From the NCBI RefSeq assembly GCF_003002025.1, contig NZ_PVZB01000003.1, forward strand, positions 355,516-419,515: a DNA stretch of 64,000 bases, written 5' to 3'. Every line of letters starts with the position of its first letter. Position 1 is the stretch's first letter. The notes under the pieces were generated by a model, which was given only the letters and a program-made list of their open reading frames with translations, ran no database searches and was not told the origin of the DNA. The DNA comes from Paraburkholderia sp. BL25I1N1. GTDB lineage: Bacteria; Pseudomonadota; Gammaproteobacteria; Burkholderiales; Burkholderiaceae. Both the position numbers and the translations under genes were made by a program. Shown piece after piece: positions 52,078 to 61,443 of the stretch.

Positions 52078-53481
52078 TCAAGCCTCCAACTGCTCCAGCA
52101 CCTTCCCCTTGGTTTCAATCCCAAGAAAATGCACCGCCACCGCCGCAAGAAACGGCACGGCCGCGAGAATATAAAACGCCACCTGCAAATTGCCGCCGAC
52201 CATCGTCTTCGACACGATAGCCGGCGCGAAGATCGCCGCGACCTTCAGCCACGCGCCGCCGACGCCGCAGCCCATCGCGCGGATACTCGTCGGATACAAC
52301 TCCGGCGTATAGACATAAGCCGTGATGAACCCGCAAGCGAGGAAGCCCAGCGAAAATGCGCAGCACGTCGCCACGACATACACCGACGAATCGTGGAATA
52401 CACCCGCCAGTAGCAGCGAAATCGCACACGCAACAAACGAGAGGTTGATGATCGGCTTGCGTCCCACCTTGTCGACCAGCAACGCGCAAGTCAGCGAACC
52501 CACCACGCCGAGCACCGAAGCGGCCACCGCAAGATTCAACGCGAGTTGCAGCGGCGCGTGATAAATCGTGCGGTAAATCGTCGGCAGCCACGTCGAGAGG
52601 CCGTATTGAATGAAGCCGCAGGTAATCCACAACATGGCCACGGCCAGCGTGCGCCTCAGATACGCCGGACCAAACAGGTCGCCCATGCGGCGCTTCGGAT
52701 GGCGATTGGCCATCGCTTCAAATTCAGTCGTGTGAATGACCGGCGGAAGCGGACCTTTGACCGAACGTTCGAACACATGCACCGCCGCATCCGCGTCAGC
52801 CATCCGTTCACGTTCGGCGAGCCAGCGCGGCGATTCCGGCACGAGTTTGCGCAGCACGAAGAACAGAATCAACGGCATGCCGCCGATAAAGTACATGGCT
52901 TGCCAGCCGAAACGCGGCACGATCCACGCACCCAACGCATTCGACGCAAGCAGGCCGACCGGGAAAACGATTTCATACAACAGCACGAAACGGCCACGGC
53001 CATGCGCACGGCTGATCTCGTTGATGTAAGTCGCGGCCACCGGCAACTCGCCGCCGAGCCCGAGCCCTTGAATCACGCGCAACACGACAAACGCCGCGAA
53101 CGTCGGCGCAAAACCGCACGCAATGCTGGTGATGCCGATGATCCCCGAACTCAGCGCGATCGCCTTCACACGCCCCTTGCGCTCCGCATACCATGGGAAA
53201 ACGAACGCGCCGATCAGTTGCCCGACCGAGCCGGAACCGATCAGAAAGCCGATTTCCCACGGCGTGAGATGCCACTTCGCGATCAGGATCGGCAACGTGG
53301 CCGCAATGGCAATCACGTCGAAGCCGTCGAAGAACGTCGCGAGACCGATCAGTATGCGCGCGCGCACCTGCATCGCATTCTTGGGCAAGCGCTCCAGACG
53401 CGCGATGATCGAGCCCCGGGTCACAGGGCCTGAGACACCGGCGCTGCTGCGGTCCCCCATGGTGTTGTCGATGGTTCTCAT
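52078..53481 (-). CDS. MFS transporter of the aromatic-acid:H+ symporter type
   Basis: A 467-residue 12-helix major-facilitator protein. The first helix carries FFDGFDVIAIAATLPI, the DGxD-type signature of PcaK/BenK-like aromatic-acid symporters. The loop 2-3 signature YAERKGRVKAIALSS and the second-half LLVDKVGRKPIINLSF are typical. ATG at 53481 lies 25 nt after the ferredoxin-reductase stop; an in-frame TTG at 53514 would overlap that gene. It is last in the catabolic operon and probably imports the substrate or an intermediate. The substrate is unknown. Confidence 0.88.
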   Translation of the reverse strand: MRTIDNTMGDRSSAGVSGPVTRGSIIARLERLPKNAMQVRARILIGLATFFDGFDVIAIAATLPILIAKWHLTPWEIGFLIGSGSVGQLIGAFVFPWYAERKGRVKAIALSSGIIGITSIACGFAPTFAAFVVLRVIQGLGLGGELPVAATYINEISRAHGRGRFVLLYEIVFPVGLLASNALGAWIVPRFGWQAMYFIGGMPLILFFVLRKLVPESPRWLAERERMADADAAVHVFERSVKGPLPPVIHTTEFEAMANRHPKRRMGDLFGPAYLRRTLAVAMLWITCGFIQYGLSTWLPTIYRTIYHAPLQLALNLAVAASVLGVVGSLTCALLVDKVGRKPIINLSFVACAISLLLAGVFHDSSVYVVATCCAFSLGFLACGFITAYVYTPELYPTSIRAMGCGVGGAWLKVAAIFAPAIVSKTMVGGNLQVAFYILAAVPFLAAVAVHFLGIETKGKVLEQLEA

Positions 53482-53506
53482 GCCGTTGTGCCGTCCGTAG
53501 ATGTGG

Positions 53507-54772
53507 TTAGGCAAGTGCCGTTGAGGCGTCGGTCAGGGTGGCAAGGTCGATGGTCCGGCCTTGGTTCATCCATTTGCGCGACAGTTTCAGTTCGCGCGGC
53601 GTATTGATGGCGATCACGCCGCGAATCGCGCTGTCTTCCAGATGGAACAACGTGGCGCGTTTGCCGGGCAAATCGCCGCGTACAGCTAGTTGCGCATCGC
53701 CTGGAATGTCGCCGAGAATCTGCAGATTCACGTCGTACTGATCGGACCAGAACCACGGAATGTCCGCATACGGTTCGAAGGTGCCGAGCAATGCTTTCGC
53801 GGCGGCAATCGCCTGGTTCTGCGCATTGGCCCACGATTCAAGCCGCACGCGGCGCTTGAGCCACGCGCTCGGATGATTGGCGACGTCACCGCACGCGAAA
53901 ATGCGCGGGTCGTCGGTGGCGCCGAAATGATCGACCACGATGCCGTCTTCCACCTTCACGCCCGCGGCTTCCGCCAGCGCCGTGTGCGGCGTAAGACCGA
54001 TGCCGGCCACGGCGAAATCAGCGTCGAGCGTCGAGCCGTTTGCGAAGGTGGCGCGAATGCGATTGGCGTCGTTCGGATGATCCGTGAGCGATACGAGCGA
54101 AGCATTCAAACGCACGTCGACGCCGTTCGCGCGATGCAGATCGAGCAGGAAGCTGGACACCATCAGCGGCAGCGAACGGACGCACAGACGCGGCGCGCCT
54201 TCTACCACCGTTGCATCCACGCCGAGCTTGCGCGCCGTGGCGGCGACTTCGAGACCGATCCAGCCGCCGCCCACCACCAGCACGCGCTTGCTGGCACGCA
54301 GCCGTTCACCCAACGCGACGGCTTCGTCGAGCGTACGCAAGTAGGCCACGTGCGAGGTCTTCACCAGCGAGTCCGGCAACTTGCGTGCCGCGCCGCCGGT
54401 GGCGACCACCAGTCGGTCGTATTGCACTTCGCGGCCCGACTGCGTGCGCACGATGCGTTGCTCGCGAACGATCGACGTCGCGCAATCCGGTTGCCATGCT
54501 TCGATATTCAGCGCCTCGAAGTCGTCGGGCTTTACGAGCCGCACGGTATCGATATCCGCTTCGCCCGCGAGCACCGCTTTCGACAGCGGCGGGCGTTCGT
54601 ACGGCAGATGCACTTCGTCGGCGATCATCACGAGGCGGCCGTCGAAGCCTTCCTTGCGCAAGGTCTTCACGACCCAGCCGGCCGCCTGGCCGCCGCCAAT
54701 CACGACGATCGTGCGCGGTGCTTCCAGTCCGGCATGGGCGGCTTGCGCCTTTGCAGCAGCAGCGTCAGTCAT
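53507..54772 (-). CDS. FAD-dependent ferredoxin reductase
   Basis: A 421-residue reductase of the BphA4/PutA-type NAD(P)H:ferredoxin oxidoreductase family. The FAD loop is TIVVIGGGQAAGWVVKTL, with PYERPPLSKAVL typical of oxygenase reductases. The NAD loop is VLVVGGGWIGLEVAATA, and the late FAD segment IFACGDVANHPS is followed by WFWSDQYDVNLQI. It should deliver electrons to the Rieske oxygenase at the start of the operon, directly or through a ferredoxin not seen in this window. Its ATG overlaps the extradiol dioxygenase stop by 8 nt. Confidence 0.92.
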   Translation of the reverse strand: MTDAAAAKAQAAHAGLEAPRTIVVIGGGQAAGWVVKTLRKEGFDGRLVMIADEVHLPYERPPLSKAVLAGEADIDTVRLVKPDDFEALNIEAWQPDCATSIVREQRIVRTQSGREVQYDRLVVATGGAARKLPDSLVKTSHVAYLRTLDEAVALGERLRASKRVLVVGGGWIGLEVAATARKLGVDATVVEGAPRLCVRSLPLMVSSFLLDLHRANGVDVRLNASLVSLTDHPNDANRIRATFANGSTLDADFAVAGIGLTPHTALAEAAGVKVEDGIVVDHFGATDDPRIFACGDVANHPSAWLKRRVRLESWANAQNQAIAAAKALLGTFEPYADIPWFWSDQYDVNLQILGDIPGDAQLAVRGDLPGKRATLFHLEDSAIRGVIAINTPRELKLSRKWMNQGRTIDLATLTDASTALA

Positions 54773-55730
54773 TTTTCCGCTCCGTCATGAACTTGCCTTC
54801 CGGCGCCTGCGCGTTTTTCTGGCGTCGCGTATTGCCGTCGATACCGCCGTCGATCGCCCATTCGGCGAACACGGTCGGACCCGGCTCGAAATCGCGCGGC
54901 TGCCATTCGGGCGTGAGCTGGTCTTCGTCGGCGTAATACTCGATCAAACCGCCTGCCGGATTCTGGAAGTACCAGAAGTAAGCCGACGACACCGGGTGAC
55001 GCCCCGGCCCGAGTTGCGTGTCCCAGCCGCAGCGGCTGATATGCATGCCTCCGCCGAATACTTCATGAATATCGCGCACGGTGAAGGCGACGTGATTCAG
55101 CCCGCGCTTACCGTTGGGCAAGGCCAGCAGGAAGATGTCGTGATGGCCGCCGTGCGGCGCGCAGCGCATGAAAGCGCCACGGCCCGGATAGCGGTCGGAC
55201 ATTTCAAAGTCGAGCAGTTCCTGGTAGAACTTTTCCTGTTCGGCGAGTTTGTTCGTGAAGAACACCACGTGGCCCACTTCGACCGGTTCGGCACGCTCAT
55301 AAATCGGCGAAGGCTGGTCGACGCGCAGCGTCTGGCCCCACACATTCGACGGCGAGCCGTGAATGTCGAGCGCGCGCTTGCGGGTCACTTCGACGCGCAT
55401 CGCCATGCCGTTCGGGTCGATGCAGCCGACGGCGTCGTCGGTTTCGAAATGGCCCGGCTGACCGGCGAAGCGGCCGCGCAGTTCGTCGAGTTCGGCTTTC
55501 GTCGCCACGCCCCACGTCACTTCGCGCAGCGTCGGGCCTTCTTCGAAGGCGGGCGGCAACGAGGGATCGACTGCGTTCTTTAAAAGAATCGTGCAGCCGT
55601 TGAGCGTTTCGAAGCGCGTCTGGGTTTCGTCGTGCGCGACTTCCTTCAAGCCCCAGTCGGCGAAAAAGCGGCGACAGGTGGCCAGATCCGTCACGCCGTA
55701 AATAATCTGTTCAATGCCGAGAATCGTCAT
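54765..55730 (-). CDS. Two-domain VOC-family extradiol ring-cleavage dioxygenase
   Basis: A 321-residue type I extradiol dioxygenase-like protein with two VOC repeats. The first repeat (IEQIIYGVTDLATCRRFFADWG) lacks metal ligands as usual. The second carries the Fe(II) triad candidates: His in EVGHVVFF (near 151), His in LNHVAFTV and Glu in GGLIEYYADED. Length and layout match catechol 2,3-dioxygenase relatives. AGAGG precedes the ATG at 55730; a long upstream frame overlaps the aldehyde-dehydrogenase gene and is an artefact. It probably cleaves the catechol made by the operon's oxygenase and dehydrogenase. Ring substituents are unknown. Confidence 0.88.
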   Translation of the reverse strand: MTILGIEQIIYGVTDLATCRRFFADWGLKEVAHDETQTRFETLNGCTILLKNAVDPSLPPAFEEGPTLREVTWGVATKAELDELRGRFAGQPGHFETDDAVGCIDPNGMAMRVEVTRKRALDIHGSPSNVWGQTLRVDQPSPIYERAEPVEVGHVVFFTNKLAEQEKFYQELLDFEMSDRYPGRGAFMRCAPHGGHHDIFLLALPNGKRGLNHVAFTVRDIHEVFGGGMHISRCGWDTQLGPGRHPVSSAYFWYFQNPAGGLIEYYADEDQLTPEWQPRDFEPGPTVFAEWAIDGGIDGNTRRQKNAQAPEGKFMTERKND

Positions 55731-55747
55731 AACGTGCCTCTTGCGTA

Positions 55748-57247
55748 TTAATTCGCCCACGCCAGCGGCGCGTCGTTCAAGCCCCAGTAGAGGCTCTTCT
55801 GTTGCATGTATTCCCGAATGCCGAGCCGGCCTTTCTCGCGCCCCATGCCACTCTCCTTCCAGCCGCTGAACGGCGTCGAGATGGAGAACAGCTTGTAGGT
55901 ATTGATCCAGATGGTGCCGGCTTCGAGTGCGCCGGCAATCCGGTAAGCGCGCTTGTAGTCGCGCGTCCAGATGCCGGCGGCAAGGCCGAACACGCTGTCG
56001 TTCGCTTCTTTGAGCAGCGAGGCTTCGTCGTCGAACGGCATGGCCACCAGCACCGGGCCGAAGATTTCTTCCTGGCAGATGCGGGCGTTGTTGGTGAGGC
56101 CTTCGAGAATCGTCGGCTGGAAGTACGTGCCCGCTTCGCGGCCATCGCCAACCGGGCGCTCGCCGCCGCACAGCAGCTTGCCGCCCTCTTCGAGACCGAG
56201 CGCAACATAACGCTCGACCGTTTCGCGATGCGCCGCCGTAATGAGCGGACCCATTTGCGTTTCGGAACGCGTGGGATCGCCTACGCGCAGCTTGCGCGCG
56301 CCTTCCGCGAGACGCTTCATGAATACGTCGTAGATCGAGCGCTGCACGAACAGACGCGAACCCGCGATACACGCTTCGCCCGACGAACTGAAGATGCCGT
56401 ACAGCACGCCGTTGACCGCGTGATCGAGATCGGCGTCGTCGAACACGATGGTCGGCGACTTGCCGCCCAGTTCAAGCGACACCGGCATCAACTTGTCCGC
56501 CGCGATGCGCGCGATGCCGCGGCCCACTTCGGTGCCGCCCGTGAACGACACCTTCTTCACCAACGGATGACGCACCAGCACGTCGCCGATCACCGAGCCT
56601 TTGCCAGGCACAACGCTTAGAACGCCCTTCGGTACACCAGCCTCTTCGCAGATGCGCGCCAATGCCAGCGAGACCAAAGGCGTCACTTCGGCAGGCTTCA
56701 ACACGACCGCGTTGCCTCCCGCAAGTGCCGGAGCGAGTTTTTGTGCGTCGGAAGCTATCGGCGAATTCCACGGCGTAATCGCCGCGATAACGCCGATCGG
56801 CTCGTAGATACTCATCGTCAGATAGTCGCCGCGTGAGGGCGTGACTTCTTCGTCGAGTGTTTCGAGGCACGCAGCGAAATAACGGAACGTGTTCGCGGCG
56901 CTCGCCACCAGCACGCGCGTTTCGCCAATCGGCTTGCCGTTATCGCGGCGCTGCAATTGCGCGAGCGCTTCGTGGCGCGCCATGATCAGATCGGCGATGC
57001 GGTACAGAACCAGCGCGCGTTGATGCGGCTTCAAACCCGACCAGTCCGCGCGGCGCCATGCGATGTCCGCGGCTTCCACCGCGTCGCGGGCGTCGTCGGC
57101 ATTGGCCGTCGAGATTTCCATGTTGACCGACTGATCCGCCGGATACAGGCTTGTGTACGGGTTGCCACGCCCTTGCCGCCATTCGCCGCCGATGAAAATA
57201 TCGCCGGTGGGCACGAGGCTGGTATCGAAGTGAGTCATGTCGGTCAT
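55748..57247 (-). CDS. Aldehyde dehydrogenase
   Basis: A 499-residue NAD(P)-dependent aldehyde dehydrogenase. Catalytic residues are visible: Asn in ITPWNSPI, Glu in LELGGKSPTIVF and the nucleophilic Cys in SSGEACIAGSR. FTGGTEVGRGIA is the cofactor loop. Candidate starts are ATG 57247 and ATG 57238; GGA spacing favours the second slightly. It lies 31 nt after the aspartate-dehydrogenase-like gene and 17 nt before the extradiol dioxygenase gene. It probably oxidises an aldehyde made in the pathway, such as the product of the thiamine-diphosphate decarboxylase or a ring-cleavage semialdehyde. Confidence 0.95.
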   Translation of the reverse strand: MTDMTHFDTSLVPTGDIFIGGEWRQGRGNPYTSLYPADQSVNMEISTANADDARDAVEAADIAWRRADWSGLKPHQRALVLYRIADLIMARHEALAQLQRRDNGKPIGETRVLVASAANTFRYFAACLETLDEEVTPSRGDYLTMSIYEPIGVIAAITPWNSPIASDAQKLAPALAGGNAVVLKPAEVTPLVSLALARICEEAGVPKGVLSVVPGKGSVIGDVLVRHPLVKKVSFTGGTEVGRGIARIAADKLMPVSLELGGKSPTIVFDDADLDHAVNGVLYGIFSSSGEACIAGSRLFVQRSIYDVFMKRLAEGARKLRVGDPTRSETQMGPLITAAHRETVERYVALGLEEGGKLLCGGERPVGDGREAGTYFQPTILEGLTNNARICQEEIFGPVLVAMPFDDEASLLKEANDSVFGLAAGIWTRDYKRAYRIAGALEAGTIWINTYKLFSISTPFSGWKESGMGREKGRLGIREYMQQKSLYWGLNDAPLAWAN

Positions 57248-57278
57248 TCCAGTTTGCTTCAGCTAATCAACTGATGGC

Positions 57279-58109
57279 TTAAATCACGCAACGTGCCGCG
57301 CGATTGCGTAGCGCACGCATCGCGCTATACGCGGTCAGTGCGGATGTCTTGGGGTTATCCGGCAGCGGCTTGCCGCACATTTCGAGCGACATCTCGCCGA
57401 ATGCGCCGTGCGCCACGATGCGGTGCACGTTGCGCGTCACGTTCGGATCGGCGATCAGTCGAACCGTGGTGTGGTCCAGACCGAGGCCAGCCAGCGCGAT
57501 CGTCGCGGCCACGTTGGCGTTCTTCGGATACAGCCGCGCCGCTTCGCGCGCGTTGCCTTCGAAGATCACCGTCTCTTCATTCAGCGTGTGCAGATCGCAG
57601 AGCTGTTCCGCCGGCGTGCCGAGCCAGCCCGTAGGCGGCTTGCGGCCGGTGTACAGCACTTCGTCGAGACCGCCGAGCTTGGCGGCGGCCAGCGCATCCA
57701 CGCCGCCGATCGCGCCGGAGAGCAGCGTCAACGTGGCGTCGCCTTCATCGGCGGCGGCGGACAATGCGTCCAGCAGCAACATGTCGGACAGCGCGCCGAT
57801 CGATGCGACCGCGCAGTCCGTGCCGGCCTTCAGCAACGGCACGACATGGTCGACCAGCGCGCTATGTCCCGCGCATTCCAGCGCGAAATGCGGCTGGCTG
57901 CTCAAGGCGGACACGGAGGCCACGACATCCACCGAGTCGCCCACTACTTCGCGCACCGCAGCCATGTGACGCGCCGGCACGATCACGTGCGACACGCGCA
58001 CGGTCGGATCGGCGGCGACCGAGCGATACACGGCCTGGCCGATCGCGCCGAAGCCGATCATCGCGACGTCGACGGGTGCGTGGTGCCCCGCGTAGCCCGC
58101 ATCACGCAT
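57279..58109 (-). CDS. Aspartate-dehydrogenase-like protein (NadX family)
   Basis: A 276-residue NAD(P)-dependent enzyme. The Rossmann loop is [19 protein letters not shown]. Family signatures are [46 protein letters not shown] and a C-terminal [18 protein letters not shown]. Authentic L-aspartate dehydrogenases make iminoaspartate or act in reverse with ammonia. Here it sits inside a catabolic operon, overlapping the thiamine-diphosphate gene by 8 nt, far from NAD-biosynthesis genes. It may act on an amino- or keto-acid intermediate, or remove ammonium released in the pathway. That role is inference. Confidence 0.88.
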   Translation of the reverse strand: MRDAGYAGHHAPVDVAMIGFGAIGQAVYRSVAADPTVRVSHVIVPARHMAAVREVVGDSVDVVASVSALSSQPHFALECAGHSALVDHVVPLLKAGTDCAVASIGALSDMLLLDALSAAADEGDATLTLLSGAIGGVDALAAAKLGGLDEVLYTGRKPPTGWLGTPAEQLCDLHTLNEETVIFEGNAREAARLYPKNANVAATIALAGLGLDHTTVRLIADPNVTRNVHRIVAHGAFGEMSLEMCGKPLPDNPKTSALTAYSAMRALRNRAARCVI

Positions 58110-59760
58110 GTTCAGGCTCCTGTTCCTTGACCGGCGGGCCGGCGAACGCGGTCGCGAACGAGCCGACCGACAGCATGTCCACTTCGACCAGCACCGGGCC
58201 GGTCTTCGCCATGCCTTCGCGAATGATCGCGTCGGCCTGATCGAGCGATTTGATGCGGTAGTGCGTGAGCTTGAGGCTCGCGCAGAACTGCGCGAAATCC
58301 GGCTGGTGCAGATCGACGTAGCAACGGCGGCCGCCGTATTGCGCGTCCTGAATGTTGCGGATCACGCCGTAGCACTGATCGTTCATCAGCACGATCATCA
58401 CGTTGGCGTTTTCCTGAACGGCCGTCGCGAGTTCGCCGACGTTGACCATCAAGCCGCCATCGCCGACGAGGCACACGGTCTTCGCCGCGCTACCCGCAAG
58501 CGCCGCGCCGATGCCCATCTGCATGCCCTGGCCGATGCCGCCGCCGAGCGCATGAACGCCCGCACGCGGCGAGAAAATCTTCAGCATGCGGTTGCCCCAC
58601 GTGCTGTTCGAGATCGTGACGTCGCGCACCCAGTTGTAGTCGCGGCCCACTGCCGCTTGCAATGCATCGACGAGACGCTTGTACGGGCCGAGGCCCTTGC
58701 CCACATCGGCGACGGCGCTTTCGCGTGCGGCCGCGAGATCCTGCGCAAATACCGGATCGACCTTGATGCGGCCTTCGAGCAATGTCGCCAGTTCTTCCAG
58801 CACAGCCGAGGAATCGCCGTGGATAAACATCTCGTTGTGATAGCCACGGTTATCAGCGAGCGCGTCGGCGTCGACGCGATACAGCGGTTGCGGCAACGCG
58901 AGCTTGTACTTCAGCGTTTCATTGCCACGCAGACGCGAACCGACCACCACCAGCGCGTCGCACGTCTTGTAGAAACTCTCGACAGCCGTATGCACGTTGA
59001 ACGCGCCGAGCGAAGCCGGATGATCTTCCGGCAGCACGCCGCGGCCTTGCACGCTGGTCACGACGCCGAACCCAAGCTTGACCAGTCGCTCGACTGCCTT
59101 CGTCGCGTGACGCGTGCCGCCGCCCAGCCATAGCAGCGGGCGCCTGGCCGTCGCCAGCGAACCGGCGAGCTGCGCGACGCGCTGCTTGCAATGCGTGAGC
59201 GTCGTGATGTGCGGCGCGGCGAGATCGGCGGGCCATTCCACTTCGGCGGCCTGAATGTCGATGGGAATCTCGACGCTCACCGGGCCGCTCGGCGCGGTCT
59301 GCGCGACACGCACGGCTTCGCGGATCGTCGGCAACGCGGTTTCGACGGAACGCACGCGAAACGCGGCCTTCGAAATCGACGACAGCATCGACAGTTGATC
59401 CGGTGCTTCGTGGATATACGCGAGGTCCTGATCGAGGTATTCGGTTTCGATCTGACCGGTGACATGCAGCAGCGCGGTGCCGGCGGTCAAGGCTTCGACC
59501 ATTGCGCCCGCCGCATTGCCCGCCGCGGTGCCCGTGCTGGTGAATGCAACGCCGAGGCCGCCGGAGACACGCGCGAAGCCGTCGGCCATGTTCACCGCGC
59601 CGGCTTCGCCGCGCGCGCCGACATAGCGGATCTTGCCGCGGTTGTGGATCGCGTCGAGAATCGGCATGTTGTGGATCGAGATCACGCCGAATGCGGTTTG
59701 AACGCCGCATTGCTCGAGAAAGGCGGCGATCAGTTCGCCAACGGTGGTTTTGTTAGACAT
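58102..59760 (-). CDS. Thiamine-diphosphate-dependent decarboxylase/carboligase
   Basis: A 552-residue enzyme of the acetolactate-synthase/benzoylformate-decarboxylase superfamily. The catalytic Glu is in [19 protein letters not shown]; the cofactor-binding motif is [31 protein letters not shown], here split as GDGGLMVN and [11 protein letters not shown]. The middle domain has [14 protein letters not shown] at 59760 overlaps the upstream SDR stop by 8 nt. It most likely decarboxylates a 2-oxo acid to an aldehyde, which the adjacent aldehyde dehydrogenase could oxidise. Substrate specificity cannot be read from the sequence. Confidence 0.92.
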   Translation of the reverse strand: MSNKTTVGELIAAFLEQCGVQTAFGVISIHNMPILDAIHNRGKIRYVGARGEAGAVNMADGFARVSGGLGVAFTSTGTAAGNAAGAMVEALTAGTALLHVTGQIETEYLDQDLAYIHEAPDQLSMLSSISKAAFRVRSVETALPTIREAVRVAQTAPSGPVSVEIPIDIQAAEVEWPADLAAPHITTLTHCKQRVAQLAGSLATARRPLLWLGGGTRHATKAVERLVKLGFGVVTSVQGRGVLPEDHPASLGAFNVHTAVESFYKTCDALVVVGSRLRGNETLKYKLALPQPLYRVDADALADNRGYHNEMFIHGDSSAVLEELATLLEGRIKVDPVFAQDLAAARESAVADVGKGLGPYKRLVDALQAAVGRDYNWVRDVTISNSTWGNRMLKIFSPRAGVHALGGGIGQGMQMGIGAALAGSAAKTVCLVGDGGLMVNVGELATAVQENANVMIVLMNDQCYGVIRNIQDAQYGGRRCYVDLHQPDFAQFCASLKLTHYRIKSLDQADAIIREGMAKTGPVLVEVDMLSVGSFATAFAGPPVKEQEPEHA

Positions 59761-60550
59761 GTCGTGCAACGCCTCCAGAAACATCGATATGACTGCCCGT
59801 CGTATAGGACGACAGCGTCGTAGCCAGATAAAAGAGCGCTTGAGCGGCTTCTTCGGGGCGACCGAAGCGGCCTAGCGGAATGTTTTTCTTGCGCGCCAGT
59901 TCGGCGGTCCAGTCTTCCCAGCTCTGGCCCGGCTGCGCTTCTTGCGCGTAACGGCGGCGCCATTGACCCGACTCGACAATGCCGATCAGAATCGAATTGA
60001 CGCGGATGCGCTGCGGCGCGAGCTCCACCGCGAGCGACTTGAGCAGGTTCTGCACGCCGGCGCGCGCTGACGAAGTCGCCACCATGTGCGGCTCGGGTTG
60101 CAGAGCGAGCAGCGAGTTGACGCAGACAATCGCGGGATTGGAAGCGTCGCGCAGCATCGGCAGAAACGCGCGAGTCGGGCGGATCACGCTGAAGTACTTC
60201 AGGTCGAGTTCTTCGCGCCAAGCCTCGTCGGTGGTGTCGGCGAAAGTCGACACGCGGCCTTGGCCGGCGTTATTCACCAGCATGTCTGTGCGGCCGAAAC
60301 GTGTCTGCACCGCGTCCGCGAACCCTTTCACGTCGTCAGCGTCGAGCACGTTGCAACGATGCGCGAGCAATTGCGCCTGCGGGAACTGCGCCTTCAGCGC
60401 GGCTTCCGCTTGCGCGAGACGTTCGGTGTCGCGGCCGCAGATCGCGACCGAGGCGCCCGCCCGCAGAAACAGTTCGGCGGTCGCGAGGCCGATACCGGAC
60501 GAACCGCCCGTCACCACCGCTACCTGTCCGCTCAAGTCGATTTGGATCAT
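59753..60550 (-). CDS. Short-chain dehydrogenase/reductase
   Basis: A 265-residue classical SDR. The cofactor loop is VVTGGSSGIGLATAELF, with NNAGQGRV and an active-site region around NSLLALQPEPHMVATSSARAG. In that region the usual Tyr-X3-Lys pair is not clear: the expected tyrosine position reads Met/Val and the lysine position Arg, an oddity worth checking. It overlaps the IclR stop (TGATG) upstream and the thiamine-diphosphate gene by 8 nt downstream, so all three are translationally coupled. The substrate is presumably a pathway alcohol or dihydrodiol, if it is catalytic. Confidence 0.9.
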   Translation of the reverse strand: MIQIDLSGQVAVVTGGSSGIGLATAELFLRAGASVAICGRDTERLAQAEAALKAQFPQAQLLAHRCNVLDADDVKGFADAVQTRFGRTDMLVNNAGQGRVSTFADTTDEAWREELDLKYFSVIRPTRAFLPMLRDASNPAIVCVNSLLALQPEPHMVATSSARAGVQNLLKSLAVELAPQRIRVNSILIGIVESGQWRRRYAQEAQPGQSWEDWTAELARKKNIPLGRFGRPEEAAQALFYLATTLSSYTTGSHIDVSGGVARHV

Positions 60551-61443
60551 CAGAGCCCCAATGCCTTCATGTAGTTGCTGCCCGACTTCGCGCCACCCTT
60601 CGGCCGATAGTTGAGCCGCTGCGAAAGGTCGTCGGCCGCGCGGCGGACCTTGTCGATCAGGCCGCTATCGAGCAGCGACGCGTCGATTTCGTGGCGCGGA
60701 ATCGTCGTCGTGATAACAGCGACAATGCGCCCCGTGTCGTTGCGCACCGGCGCGCTCACCACCGAAATGCCGCGTTCGAACGACGACTCGCTGATCGCGA
60801 AACCACGCCGCGCGTCGTCGCGAATCCGTTCGTACAGGTCGTCGACGGTGATCGGCGTCTGCTTCGTGAAGCGTTCGAGTTCCGGCTCGGGATAGAGCCT
60901 CTTCAGCTCGTCGAGCGTCAGGTCGCCCATCAGCACCTGGCCGTGCGTCGTGGCATGAGCCGGCAGACGCGTGCCCACATTGACCTTCACGGAACTGAAA
61001 ATCGGCGTGTGGCTTTGCGCTTTGGCGACGAACACGACATCGCGTCCATCGCGAATCACGATGTGGCTGGTAAGGCCCGTTTCGTTACGCAACGCCTCGA
61101 TGACCGGCAAGCCGAGGTCGGTCAATTCGAGCGAGCTCAGATATTCAAAACCCAGCCGCAGCACCGCGACGCCGAGGCGATAGTTGCGGTCCTTGTCGGC
61201 ACGCTCCAGAAAGCCGAGCGATTCGAGCGTTTGCAACAGACGGAACACCGTCGTGCGAGGAATCTTCAGGCGTTTCGATAATTCCGGTGCGCCGAGAATC
61301 GGCTCGCGGGGCGAGAATTCCGTGAGAATCTTCAGACCGCGTTCGAGACCGGGCACCCGGTAGGCGGTGTCGCCGGTGGTGTCGGTGCGGTCTTCGTCCG
61401 CGTCGCGCTCGGCGCGAGCGGTGTCGGGCGTGTCGGGCGTCAT
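60550..61443 (-). CDS. IclR-family transcriptional regulator of the operon
   Basis: A 297-residue regulator. The N-terminal winged helix is VPGLERGLKILTEFSPREPILGAPELSKRLKIPRTTVFRLLQTLE (segment positions about 29-75), and the effector domain includes SSVKVNVGTRLPAHATTHGQVLM and a late GISVVSAPVRNDTGRIVAVI. About 28 residues precede the helix and are Asp/Thr/Arg-rich. It is encoded inside the operon it probably controls, abutting the hydrolase stop and sharing a base with the SDR start. An aromatic intermediate is the likely effector. The controlled promoter lies beyond the right edge. Confidence 0.93.
   Translation of the reverse strand: MTPDTPDTARAERDADEDRTDTTGDTAYRVPGLERGLKILTEFSPREPILGAPELSKRLKIPRTTVFRLLQTLESLGFLERADKDRNYRLGVAVLRLGFEYLSSLELTDLGLPVIEALRNETGLTSHIVIRDGRDVVFVAKAQSHTPIFSSVKVNVGTRLPAHATTHGQVLMGDLTLDELKRLYPEPELERFTKQTPITVDDLYERIRDDARRGFAISESSFERGISVVSAPVRNDTGRIVAVITTTIPRHEIDASLLDSGLIDKVRRAADDLSQRLNYRPKGGAKSGSNYMKALGL

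Noticed and set aside
55731..56372. Upstream extension of the extradiol dioxygenase frame
   Set aside because: It runs inside the aldehyde-dehydrogenase gene in another frame. The VOC domain starts at the ATG at 55730, which has a ribosome site.
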